DNA of 64,000 nucleotides from Coprococcus sp. OM04-5BH. GTDB taxonomy: Bacteria > Bacillota > Clostridia > Lachnospirales > Lachnospiraceae. Positions within the stretch are counted from its first letter, which is position 1; the number at the start of each line of letters is the position of its first letter. Below are positions 20,167 through 28,166 of the stretch, piece after piece. The notes under the pieces are model-generated. The model saw nothing but the letters and a program-made list of their open reading frames with translations. It made no database searches and was not told the DNA's origin. The position numbers and the translations under genes were made by a program. Where the stretch lies: contig NZ_QULM01000003.1 of assembly GCF_003482105.1 (NCBI RefSeq), forward strand, positions 124,432 through 188,431, given 5' to 3'.

Positions 20167-21666
20167 ATGACAAAGAAGGATAAGTGGATTTCGTGGATCA
20201 TGATCTTAGTTACATTTATATATATTGCGGTGATCTCTTATATTACGCCTTTGTCGTCCACGGATGATCTGAACTTCCTTATGATGAGCAGGAAGACTGA
20301 CAGCACCATGCTTACAGAAGCATTGCATTATGGAAATGGCAGGCTCTTGGGGAATCTTACAGCTATGCTGTTGAGCAGGTATCTATGGCTCAGAACTATA
20401 CTTAAACCTGCGGTTGTTGTCGGTATTATAGTCCTTTTATGGAAACTTCTTGATATAAATACAGTCGTGGGAAGATTTTTCATGACCCTTATGTTTTTGC
20501 TTATGCCTGCCTCACTGATGGCAGAGACGATTACATGGAACAGTGGATTCGCAAATTATGTTCCACCGGTTCTGGGGCTCCTTACCTGTGGGTGGCTTGT
20601 CTGCCGTATTGACGTTATAAGTTCTTCTACAACTACTTCCGAAGGCAGGAGAAGAAAGAACATAAAAAGAACAATAATGTTTACTGCTCTTGGCGTTACA
20701 GGCTTTGTTGGACAGTTGTTCGTGGAACACATAAGCCTTGTGGCTATTGCTATGTCCGGAGTACTTGTTATATGCATGAAGAAGAGGGGGAGAAGCATTA
20801 CCGCCCCTGTGGTGTGGTTTGCTGTTGCCGTTGCAGGCATGTGTCTTATGACATTTATAAGCCTGCACTTTAAGGAATATGCATTTATTCCGGGATACAG
20901 ACATGTGCCGAAAGATGTATCTACATTTATCGAATATGGATATATTAGTTTGTTTAGATTTACGATACCACTGCTTTCGCAGATGAGACTTTTTTGGGGG
21001 ACGATTTTGATTGCAGCTTTACTTGTGACGGCAGGAAGTAGAAGAAAAACTGTACGGATTATTACTATGGAAATTGTGATTTTATTAAGTTCCATGGCAG
21101 ATGGTTTTTCATTGGCGGGTATGGTGATTGAAAGTGTATTTATTGCAGGAATTACTGTACTGCTGGTTATGTTGATTGAAAGTGTTGATTGTGATACGAA
21201 ATATAAACTTTTTTTTATCCTCCTATCTGGATATGCGGCTACATTTCCACTACAGTTTGTAAGACCATATGGCATAAGATGCATGATGTACCTGTATATG
21301 TGTGTATTTGCAGTTGTGGTGACGGCAGTTGACAGATGGCTAGGAAGGAACATGGGCAGATTGCAGATTAAGATAAAAAAAGGAATGGTAGTTTCGGTTG
21401 AGTATACTATTTGTTGCACGATGGCTTTGTTCTGTGTTATATATGACAGCTATGCTGTAAGAGAGCTGTTGAGACTTAGGGCTATAAACATTTATAATAA
21501 AAGCCAAATAGAACAGGGGATGAAAGAAAATTCGACTGCTATAACGATAAGAAGTGATGAATCTGTTTTTTTTCATGGTATTATTGGCAGCAATCTGGAG
21601 AATTACTATTATTACAGCAAGGCGGGGGACATACAGTTCGTTACGGAGGACTCAGATAAGCAGTGA
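20167..21666 (+). CDS. Polytopic membrane protein, possibly GT-C glycosyltransferase-like
   Basis: ATG 20167 with GGAGG six bases before it gives 499 residues with about 11 hydrophobic segments. Motifs that recall GT-C-type and DUF6056-like membrane proteins are SSTDDLNFL after the first membrane helix, NGRLLGNL, and WNSGFANYVPPV. A role in transfer of a polyprenyl-linked sugar is a guess from topology only. The second half (from about 20930) is more A+T-rich and uses ATT, GTT and TTG more than the first half. It interrupts an otherwise conserved housekeeping cluster. Confidence 0.6.
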   Translation: MTKKDKWISWIMILVTFIYIAVISYITPLSSTDDLNFLMMSRKTDSTMLTEALHYGNGRLLGNLTAMLLSRYLWLRTILKPAVVVGIIVLLWKLLDINTVVGRFFMTLMFLLMPASLMAETITWNSGFANYVPPVLGLLTCGWLVCRIDVISSSTTTSEGRRRKNIKRTIMFTALGVTGFVGQLFVEHISLVAIAMSGVLVICMKKRGRSITAPVVWFAVAVAGMCLMTFISLHFKEYAFIPGYRHVPKDVSTFIEYGYISLFRFTIPLLSQMRLFWGTILIAALLVTAGSRRKTVRIITMEIVILLSSMADGFSLAGMVIESVFIAGITVLLVMLIESVDCDTKYKLFFILLSGYAATFPLQFVRPYGIRCMMYLYMCVFAVVVTAVDRWLGRNMGRLQIKIKKGMVVSVEYTICCTMALFCVIYDSYAVRELLRLRAINIYNKSQIEQGMKENSTAITIRSDESVFFHGIIGSNLENYYYYSKAGDIQFVTEDSDKQ

Positions 21667-21713
21667 CATGGATGAGGTATGATTCGAATCAGCGGTAACT
21701 GTAAATACTTTAC

Positions 21714-21742
21714 TTGATAAAACAATGAAACTGTGATATACA
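21714..21742 (+). promoter_or_regulatory. Possible promoter before the MltG-like gene
   Basis: TTGATA (21714-21719), 17 bases, TATACA (21737-21742). The -35 is good and the -10 is weak. It lies in a 154-base gap with no gene. Nothing else is visible there. Confidence 0.35.
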
Positions 21743-21820
21743 TTTTATAGAATTGTTGAATTTGTTTGTAAAGATTTTGCAGATTATATCAATTGATATT
21801 TCAAGGTTAGGAGATTGATT

Positions 21821-22219
21821 ATGGCATTTGACGGAGCTAAGAGTACAAAGAGAATATTCAGGATGGTTGTCAGATGGATCATAAATATTGTGATCGTGCT
21901 GATACTGGTGAAGGCGTTTTCATTTTCCTTTGATTTTATGTATAATGTTTTTTCTTCCGGTGCAAAAAATCCAAGTGATACAAAGGTTCTGACAGTAACC
22001 GTTAAGGATGATTCATCGACTTCGGATGTGTGTGCAGCTCTTGAGGATGCAGGAGTTATAAATAATAAATATGCCTTTGTTGTTAAGCTGTGGCTGGATA
22101 AGGCGAGTATTAAGCCGGGAGTATATGAGGTATCCCCGAGCTATGGAGCCAAGAAACTTGTCAGTATAATCACGGGTAATGGAGATCCGGATGCCACGGC
22201 GACCAAGAGTAGCAAATAG
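21821..22219 (+). CDS. MltG/YceG-like protein without the transglycosylase domain
   Basis: ATG 21821 with AGGAG seven bases upstream gives 132 residues: a basic N-terminus, one membrane helix (about 15-40), then a LysM-like domain (TVTVKDDSSTSDVCAALEDAGVINNKYAFVVKLW, KPGVYEVSPSYGAKKLVSIITGN). This is the N-terminal architecture of MltG, the endolytic transglycosylase that trims new glycan strands, but the catalytic part of roughly 200 residues is missing and there is no frameshifted remnant before the next gene. It holds the position of yrrL in the B. subtilis yrrL-yrrM-yrrO order, so homology by position is good while the enzyme activity is unlikely. Confidence 0.78.
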   Translation: MAFDGAKSTKRIFRMVVRWIINIVIVLILVKAFSFSFDFMYNVFSSGAKNPSDTKVLTVTVKDDSSTSDVCAALEDAGVINNKYAFVVKLWLDKASIKPGVYEVSPSYGAKKLVSIITGNGDPDATATKSSK

Positions 22220-22276
22220 AAAGTATGGCACGCTGTCACTGTGTGGGTCGTGCCGGTAGTGTGAGGAAAGCAGAAT

Positions 22277-22930
22277 ATGATAACTGATGAGAGAATTGCG
22301 TCATATATAGATTCATTTAATAAAGATTATGCCCCGATCATTATGAGCATCAGGCGGGAAGCAGAAGAGAATGGTGTGCCTATAATTAGAAAGGAAGCCG
22401 GGGAATTTATAAAGCTTTTAATGCTTATGAATAAACCGGAGAATATACTTGAGATAGGGGCAGCAGTTGGCTTTTCTGCTATTTTTATGAGCAGGTTTCT
22501 GCCACCCGGAGGTCATATAACAACTATAGAAAATTACGAACCCAGGATAAAGGCGGCAAGAGAGAATATAAAGCGGGTACAGGCAGAAGACCTTATAACC
22601 CTTATTGAGGGGGATGCCACAGAGGAGCTTAAGAAGCTTTCACCGGGATATGATTTTATATTCATGGACGCTGCCAAGGGACAGTATGGATTATTCTTTG
22701 AAGAAGCTATAGGACTTTTGAAGCCCGGTGGAGTGCTCCTTTGCGATAATGTGCTGCAGGATGGTGATGTTTTGGAGAGCAGGTTCGCTGTGACCAGGAG
22801 AAACAGGACCATACACAGCAGGATGAGGGAATATCTGTATGCCCTGAAGCATAATGCCGGACTTGAAACCGCCATATTGAATATCGGCGATGGAATGTCC
22901 TTAAGTATAAAGAAAAATGAAAAATGGTGA
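22277..22930 (+). CDS. trmR: TrmR-like O-methyltransferase (YrrM family)
   Basis: The 217-residue class I SAM-dependent O-methyltransferase has ENILEIGAAVGFSAIFMSRFLP (SAM loop, about residue 58), TTIENYEPR, and FIFMDAAKGQY with a metal-site Asp, then GGVLLCDNVLQDG. In B. subtilis TrmR (YrrM) methylates 5-hydroxyuridine 34 of tRNA to 5-methoxyuridine. The next gene encodes the U32-family TrhP, which is needed for the hydroxylation step, so the same pathway is inferred. TrmR is a better fit than a generic catechol O-methyltransferase because of this neighbour. Confidence 0.85.
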   Translation: MITDERIASYIDSFNKDYAPIIMSIRREAEENGVPIIRKEAGEFIKLLMLMNKPENILEIGAAVGFSAIFMSRFLPPGGHITTIENYEPRIKAARENIKRVQAEDLITLIEGDATEELKKLSPGYDFIFMDAAKGQYGLFFEEAIGLLKPGGVLLCDNVLQDGDVLESRFAVTRRNRTIHSRMREYLYALKHNAGLETAILNIGDGMSLSIKKNEKW

Positions 22931-22934
22931 TGAC

Positions 22935-24197
22935 ATGGAGAACAAGAGAAAGAGAAATAAAGTAGAACTTCTGCTTCCGGCGGGGAATCTTGAAACCCTA
23001 AAGGTAGCAATCAGATATGGCGCTGATGCAGTATATATAGGCGGACAGGCATATGGTCTTAGAGCGAAAGCAGATAACTTCAGTATAGAGGATATGAAGG
23101 CGGCAGCAGAGTATGCCCATGCCCATGGAAAGAAGGTATATCTCACAGCAAACATATATGCCCATAATTATGATATTGAGGGGGTCAGGAAATATTTTGC
23201 CCAGGTGAAGGATACAGGCATTGACGCAGTTCTTGTGTCTGATCCGGGAATGTTTATGCTGGCAAGGGAGGTTATGCCTGATATGGAGCTTCATATCAGT
23301 ACCCAGGCCAATAATACCAATTATCTCACTTTTCAGTTCTGGAATAAGATGGGAGCAAAAAGAGTGGTTACCGCAAGGGAGCTGTCTCTTAAAGAGATAG
23401 GCGAGATCAGGGATAACATACCTGATGATATGGAGATAGAGTCGTTTATACACGGAGCTATGTGCATATCCTATTCCGGAAGGTGCCTGCTCAGTAATTA
23501 TTTCACAGGACGTGACGCCAACAGAGGCGCCTGCACCCATCCTTGCAGATGGAAGTATCACATTGTGGAGGAGACCAGACCGGGGGAGTATCTTCCTGTG
23601 AATGAAGACGAGAGGGGAACCTATATATTCAATTCCAAGGATCTGTGCATGATAGAGCATGTGCCGGAGATGATAGAAGCAGGTATCGACAGCTTCAAGA
23701 TAGAGGGCAGGATGAAGACTGCGTTATATGTGGCTGCTGTAGCAAGAACCTATAGAAAGGCAATAGATGATTATCTCGAGTCTGAGGAGAAGTACAGGGC
23801 GAATCTGGACTATTACAGGACAGAGATAGCAAAATGTACCTACAGGCAGTTCACCACAGGCTTTTATTTTGGTAAGCCGGATGAAACTGCCCAGATATAC
23901 GATTCCAACACATATCTTAAGAACTGCACCTATATAGGCAACGTGGAACATGTTACAGAGGATGGCATGGCATGCTTTGAACAGAAGAATAAGTTCAGTG
24001 TAGGTGAGAATATAGAATGTATGGATTTTGACGGAACCAATATAAATGGCACCGTGGAAGCAATATACGATATTGACGGCAATCCTATGGAAGCGGCACC
24101 TCATCCGAAACAGCCCCTTAAGGTTAAGTTCAGCTGCGATGTAAAACCCGGCATGATACTCAGAAGAGTTGAGGATGTGGATAACAGCGTGCGGTAA
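22935..24197 (+). CDS. trhP: U32-family protein, TrhP-like tRNA hydroxylation factor
   Basis: ATG 22935 gives 420 residues; ATG 22917 overlaps trmR and would add six. The U32 family blocks are present: ELLLPAGNLETLKVAIRYGADAVYIGG, then the cysteine-rich block HGAMCISYSGRCLLSNYF with RGACTHPCRW (Fe-S cluster ligands in this family), and KIEGRMK. Although named peptidases, members such as TrhP (YegQ) and RlhA are RNA hydroxylation factors. Its length fits the YrrO type; the shorter YrrN partner of B. subtilis is absent. It ends 14 bases from the end of the convergent sigK. Confidence 0.88.
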   Translation: MENKRKRNKVELLLPAGNLETLKVAIRYGADAVYIGGQAYGLRAKADNFSIEDMKAAAEYAHAHGKKVYLTANIYAHNYDIEGVRKYFAQVKDTGIDAVLVSDPGMFMLAREVMPDMELHISTQANNTNYLTFQFWNKMGAKRVVTARELSLKEIGEIRDNIPDDMEIESFIHGAMCISYSGRCLLSNYFTGRDANRGACTHPCRWKYHIVEETRPGEYLPVNEDERGTYIFNSKDLCMIEHVPEMIEAGIDSFKIEGRMKTALYVAAVARTYRKAIDDYLESEEKYRANLDYYRTEIAKCTYRQFTTGFYFGKPDETAQIYDSNTYLKNCTYIGNVEHVTEDGMACFEQKNKFSVGENIECMDFDGTNINGTVEAIYDIDGNPMEAAPHPKQPLKVKFSCDVKPGMILRRVEDVDNSVR

Positions 24198-24211
24198 TTA
24201 GGGTCGGCAGG

Positions 24212-24844
24212 TCAGGATGTAGCATTATCAAGAGCTCTGGCAAGTTTTTTCAGGGCTCTTTTTTCTATTCTTGATATATATGATCTTGATATTCCCATTA
24301 TCTCTGCTACCTGCTTCTGGGTCATGGGCTCTTTGTCCGGTATGCCGTATCTCATGTGTATGATCTGCTTTTCCTTAGGAGACAGGGAGTCTTCTATGCA
24401 GCTTTCGAGATTCTGTAACTGGAAATCCTCTATCATCTGTTCTATGGTACTGACATGGTTGCACATTATAACGTCCATAAGATTTATTTCGTTGCCTTCC
24501 TTGTCCGTGCCTATGGGTTCATATATGGATATCTCCCTGGAGCATTTCTTCTCCCGGCGCAACATCATAAGGATCTCGTTCTCGATACATCTGGCGGCAT
24601 AGGTGGCAAAACGGTTGCTTTTTTCGTAGTCGAAGGAATTGCATGCCTTGATGAGACCTATAGTTCCCATGGAGATAAGATCTTCACTGTTTCTTGTGGG
24701 TGCGGAGTATTTCTTGGATATGTGTGCCACAAGGCGCATGTTGGCTTCGATGAGGGTGCTCCTGGCGGCAGAATCCCCGGATCTTACCTTCGTCAGAATG
24801 AGGGCCTCCTCCTCTTTGGTCAGTGGTTTTCTGAATGCCTTCAC
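24212..24844 (-). CDS. sigK: Sporulation sigma factor SigK
   Basis: Sigma K is the late mother-cell sigma factor controlling coat and lysis genes. The 210-residue product matches SigK along its length: KPLTKEEEALILTKVRSGD, RSTLIEANMRLVAHISKKY (region 2), DLISMGTIGLIKA, FATYAARCIENEILMMLRR (region 2.4), DKEGNEINLMDVI, and ISRSYISRIEKRALKKL (region 4.2). The start is GTG 24844 with GGAG about nine bases upstream. An in-frame TAA lies only nine bases upstream, so there is no room for the roughly 20-residue prosequence of Bacillus pro-sigma-K. The gene is whole, with no skin element. It is convergent with trhP and divergent from pilB. Confidence 0.9.
   Translation of the reverse strand: MKAFRKPLTKEEEALILTKVRSGDSAARSTLIEANMRLVAHISKKYSAPTRNSEDLISMGTIGLIKACNSFDYEKSNRFATYAARCIENEILMMLRREKKCSREISIYEPIGTDKEGNEINLMDVIMCNHVSTIEQMIEDFQLQNLESCIEDSLSPKEKQIIHMRYGIPDKEPMTQKQVAEIMGISRSYISRIEKRALKKLARALDNATS
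24231..24264 (+). terminator. Terminator of trhP lying inside the 3' end of sigK
   Basis: AGAGCTCT (24231-24238) pairs with AGGGCTCT (24252-24259, one G-T pair) over 13 bases and runs into TTTTTT. It is oriented to stop plus-strand transcripts from trhP and overlaps the codons for the KRALKKLARAL end of SigK on the other strand. The two convergent genes are only 14 bases apart, so a terminator in the gap itself is not possible. Confidence 0.6.
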
Positions 24845-24980
24845 AATAATTTACTCCGGCTTTTTATATTATATTATGAGAAAACCCGGTAAATAGTGCA
24901 TAATCATCAAGAAAAAAATACAAATTGTGACAAGCATATGGAAATATGCAAAAAAAACATATAAAAAAATATACAAAATG

Positions 24981-25009
24981 TTTAAATTTGAAATATAGTG
25001 TGATATAAT
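24981..25009 (+). promoter_or_regulatory. Probable promoter of the type IV pilus locus
   Basis: TTTAAA (24981-24986), 17 bases, TATAAT (25004-25009; perfect -10). It lies 47 bases before the pilB start in the A+T-rich divergent region shared with sigK. A perfect inverted repeat GCATAT-N4-ATATGC (24934-24949) stands upstream and might be a regulator site. Confidence 0.55.
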
Positions 25010-25056
25010 GACCCAATAGGAAATTGTACAAAATTAATAGGAGGGGATGTACAGAT

Positions 25057-26796
25057 ATGCGATTAGGAATGGGACGTAAGAAGATAAGGATAGGCGATGT
25101 CCTTATTGCGGCAGGTGCCATAACAGAGGAACAGCTTCAGGAGGCTCTCGATTACCAGAAGGAGAATGGCGGCAAGCTTGGTAATGTGCTTGTGGAACTG
25201 GGGTTCATAAGTGACCAGATCCTTATTACACTGCTTACACAGCAGTTGGGAATTGATTACATAAGTCTTAAGGGAGCCAAAATAGAGGACAGCGTTGTTC
25301 ATCTCGTTCCGGAACCGATGATAGCCAAGTACAGGGTAATGCCTGTTGAGATCGATCCGGATAATCCTAATATTCTTAAGGTTGCCATGTCAGATCCTCA
25401 GGATCTTGATGCTATTGATGATATAAGCCTTGTTACGAACCTTCAGGTAGAACCGATGCTTGCCAATGAATCGGATATCAACGATGCTATAGGTAAGTAC
25501 TACGGCAGCGCCCAGGCTATGGAGGCAGCGGAACAGTACAAGAAGGAACAGGCTGTTTCACTTGGACCTGATGAGAATGAAGAGGGGAACGAAGATATTG
25601 ATAATTCACCTATCGTTCTTCTTGTTAAGCAGATTATTGAAGGCGGAGTGAGACAGAGGGCATCAGATATACATATAGAGGCTCTTGAGACCGGAGTCCG
25701 TGTAAGATACAGGATAGATGGTGCTTTAAAGCAGGTTATGAGCTACGACCTGAGTATCCTTCCGGGTATCACAGCCCGTATCAAGATCATCGGCGGTATG
25801 GATATTGCCGAGAAGAGAAAACCTCAGGACGGCCGTATCACCATTATGGTAGACCGTAAGGAGTTTGATGTCCGTGTATCTATTCTTCCTACAGTGTTCG
25901 GAGAGAAGACGGTTATGAGACTTACCTCCAAGGACGGACTTACAAAGCCTAAGAGCGGACTTGGTTTCGATGAAGAACAGCTTAAGGTGTTTGACGGAAT
26001 ATTGAGCAACCCACATGGTATCATCCTGGTAACAGGACCTACAGGTTCAGGTAAGTCAACAACACTGTACACATCCTTAAGTGAATTGAATAAAGAAGAT
26101 GTTAATATTATTACAGTAGAAGACCCTGTCGAGGCTAATATAAACGGTATCAACCAGGTGCAGGTTAATGTTAAGGCAGAGATGACCTTCGCGGCAGCCT
26201 TAAGATCTATCCTTCGTCAGGATCCGGATATCATCATGATAGGAGAGATTCGAGACGGTGAGACAGCCAACATAGCAGTTCAGGCGGCTATCACCGGACA
26301 CCTTGTTGTATCCACACTCCATACAAACTCGGCAGCCTCCACCATTACCCGTCTTGTAGATATGGGGATCGAGGATTACATTGTTGGTGATGCGGTTGTT
26401 GGTGTTATTGCCCAGCGACTTGTAAGACGTCTGTGCACAAACTGTAAGCAGCCTAGATATGTAGAAGACGAAGAGAGACAGCTCCTCGGTGTTCCTGAGG
26501 ATGAGGAGGATGTCATCGTGTATGAGCCGGTAGGATGTCCGCTCTGTAACGATACAGGTTATTCAGGACGAATAGGTGTGTATGAGATGATGCCTGTATC
26601 AAGAAGTCTTCAGGCCATCATCGCCTCAGGCGCAACTGCAGATAAGATAGAAAAGCAGGCACTTAAGGAAGGTATGCTGACACTTAGAATGGGTGCGGCG
26701 AAGCACGTACTTAACGGTATCACATCTATTGCAGAGATGAAGAAGATAGTACATACAACTCAGGTCGATCTTGATCTTGAGACAACAGATAGATAA
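25057..26796 (+). CDS. pilB: PilB, type IV pilus extension ATPase (GspE family)
   Basis: PilB is the cytoplasmic hexameric ATPase that drives pilin insertion. ATG 25057 lies ten bases after AGGAGGGG; 579 residues. Domains: a MshEN/T2SSE N-terminal domain (about 1-150, IGDVLIAAGAITEEQLQEAL), linker, then the ATPase domain with Walker A GPTGSGKST (about residue 326), Asp box VEDPVE, Walker B DPDIIMIGEIRD, His box HLVVSTLHTN, and a tetracysteine zinc site (LCTNCKQ about 460 and GCPLCNDTGYSGR about 492) that marks extension rather than retraction ATPases. It is the first gene of the pilus locus. Confidence 0.96.
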   Translation: MRLGMGRKKIRIGDVLIAAGAITEEQLQEALDYQKENGGKLGNVLVELGFISDQILITLLTQQLGIDYISLKGAKIEDSVVHLVPEPMIAKYRVMPVEIDPDNPNILKVAMSDPQDLDAIDDISLVTNLQVEPMLANESDINDAIGKYYGSAQAMEAAEQYKKEQAVSLGPDENEEGNEDIDNSPIVLLVKQIIEGGVRQRASDIHIEALETGVRVRYRIDGALKQVMSYDLSILPGITARIKIIGGMDIAEKRKPQDGRITIMVDRKEFDVRVSILPTVFGEKTVMRLTSKDGLTKPKSGLGFDEEQLKVFDGILSNPHGIILVTGPTGSGKSTTLYTSLSELNKEDVNIITVEDPVEANINGINQVQVNVKAEMTFAAALRSILRQDPDIIMIGEIRDGETANIAVQAAITGHLVVSTLHTNSAASTITRLVDMGIEDYIVGDAVVGVIAQRLVRRLCTNCKQPRYVEDEERQLLGVPEDEEDVIVYEPVGCPLCNDTGYSGRIGVYEMMPVSRSLQAIIASGATADKIEKQALKEGMLTLRMGAAKHVLNGITSIAEMKKIVHTTQVDLDLETTDR

Positions 26797-26818
26797 CGAA
26801 TCTGACGAACGAAAGAAG

Positions 26819-26856
26819 GAAACATCGGCCTACTGCCCTTTGGGTGACGATGTTTC
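26819..26856 (+). other. Hairpin between pilB and pilT
   Basis: GAAACATCG (26819-26827) pairs exactly with CGATGTTTC (26848-26856) across 20 bases that themselves contain CCC-TTT-GGG. No T-run follows, so it is more likely an RNA processing or stability element than a terminator. Confidence 0.5.
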
Positions 26857-26920
26857 TTACAGGGTTCGGGGGAGATAAATTGAAATTATTAACGCATAAA
26901 TGAAAGGATGGACGAAAACA

Positions 26921-27982
26921 ATGTTAGACATGAAAGAGTTACTGGCATTCTCGGTAGAAGCCAAAGCATCTGACGTTCATATCGCAGTAGGTATTCCGCC
27001 TAAGCTTCGTATTAACGGTAAGCTTACAGAGGTAGAGGTTCCACCGCTTACTCCTGCTGACGCAGCAGAGGCTATCGGTGCTACTATGAAGGACAGACAT
27101 GTAGCAATACTTAAGGACAGAGGAGAAGTGGACTTCTCATTCGATTCACCTGAGACCGGCCGTTTCCGTGTGAATGTATTCATGGACAGAGGAAACATGG
27201 CAGCAGCCTACAGACGAGTTGAGACCCAGATCCCAAGACCGGATCAGCTTGGTATTCCAAGAGAGGTAGTTGATCTGTACAAGAGAAAGAGAGGACTTGT
27301 TCTTGTAACAGGACCTACAGGTTCAGGCAAGTCAACAACCCTTGCTTCTATTATAAATAAGGCGAATGAGAACCTTACGGATCATATCATCACACTGGAG
27401 GATCCTATAGAGTATATACATCATCACAACAAGGCTATTGTGAATCAGCGAGAAGTGGGAATGGATACATTAAGCTATGCTAATGCACTTCGTGCAGCCC
27501 TCCGAGAAGATCCTGATATCATCTTGGTAGGAGAGATGAGAGACCTGGAGACTATCTCAACAGCCATCACAGCGGCTGAGACAGGACACCTGGTTTTCTC
27601 AACACTTCATACAATAGGTGCAGCCAGTACTATCGATAGAATTATAGATATCTTCCCTACAAACCAGCAGCAGCAGGTAAGAGTACAGCTCGCCATGGTT
27701 CTTGAGGGAGTTATATCACAGTCACTGCTTCCTATAGCGTCAGGAAACGGACGAGTAGCAGCTTTCGAGGTAATGCTTGCGTCACCTGCCATAAGAAGCT
27801 TGATCCGTGAAGCCAAGACCCATCAGATACAGTCGACCATACAGACCAGCAGGCAGCAGGGTATGATCACCATGGATGACGCGTTATATGACCTGTTCTC
27901 GGCAGGAACTATAACAAGAGAGATGGCACTGACCTATGCACAGGATCAGCAGTATCTCAGAAAGAAGATCAATGGTCAGTAA
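26921..27982 (+). CDS. pilT: PilT, type IV pilus retraction ATPase
   Basis: PilT disassembles the pilus and powers twitching. ATG 26921 (MLDMKELLAF) gives 353 residues, the usual length; ATG 26900 would add seven and lacks a nearby ribosome site. Seen: ASDVHIAVGIPPKLRINGKL, Walker A GPTGSGKST (about residue 130), ITLEDPIEYIHHH, DPDIILVGEMRD, HLVFSTLHT, and the retraction-specific AIRSLIRE motif (AIRNLIRE-like). No cysteine zinc motif is present. Together with PilB this implies a dynamic, retractable pilus. Confidence 0.95.
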   Translation: MLDMKELLAFSVEAKASDVHIAVGIPPKLRINGKLTEVEVPPLTPADAAEAIGATMKDRHVAILKDRGEVDFSFDSPETGRFRVNVFMDRGNMAAAYRRVETQIPRPDQLGIPREVVDLYKRKRGLVLVTGPTGSGKSTTLASIINKANENLTDHIITLEDPIEYIHHHNKAIVNQREVGMDTLSYANALRAALREDPDIILVGEMRDLETISTAITAAETGHLVFSTLHTIGAASTIDRIIDIFPTNQQQQVRVQLAMVLEGVISQSLLPIASGNGRVAAFEVMLASPAIRSLIREAKTHQIQSTIQTSRQQGMITMDDALYDLFSAGTITREMALTYAQDQQYLRKKINGQ

Positions 27983-28038
27983 AATATACAAAACACTTAA
28001 GCAAAATACACAAAAAGTTCATAATTTCCAATTAAATA

Positions 28039-28067
28039 TTGATTAACATTGCTGTTTATAGTATTAT
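28039..28067 (+). promoter_or_regulatory. Possible internal promoter before pilC
   Basis: TTGATT (28039-28044), 17 bases, TATTAT (28062-28067). It lies in the 184-base A+T-rich gap between pilT and pilC, 99 bases before the pilC start. No terminator is visible after pilT. Confidence 0.45.
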
Positions 28068-28166
28068 CAATATATTAACATAAGTAGATTGCGTTATTTT
28101 GCACCCTTAAGAGGGAGAATTTAAGCGGTTGAAAGTAAAAAATATGATTGGGTCGGAGGAGAGACA

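Noticed and set aside
24934..24949. GCATATT on the minus strand as a sigma-E -35 box for sigK
   Set aside because: No -10 box of the CATACAnT type lies 14-15 bases downstream; the sequence is better described as an inverted repeat GCATAT-N4-ATATGC.
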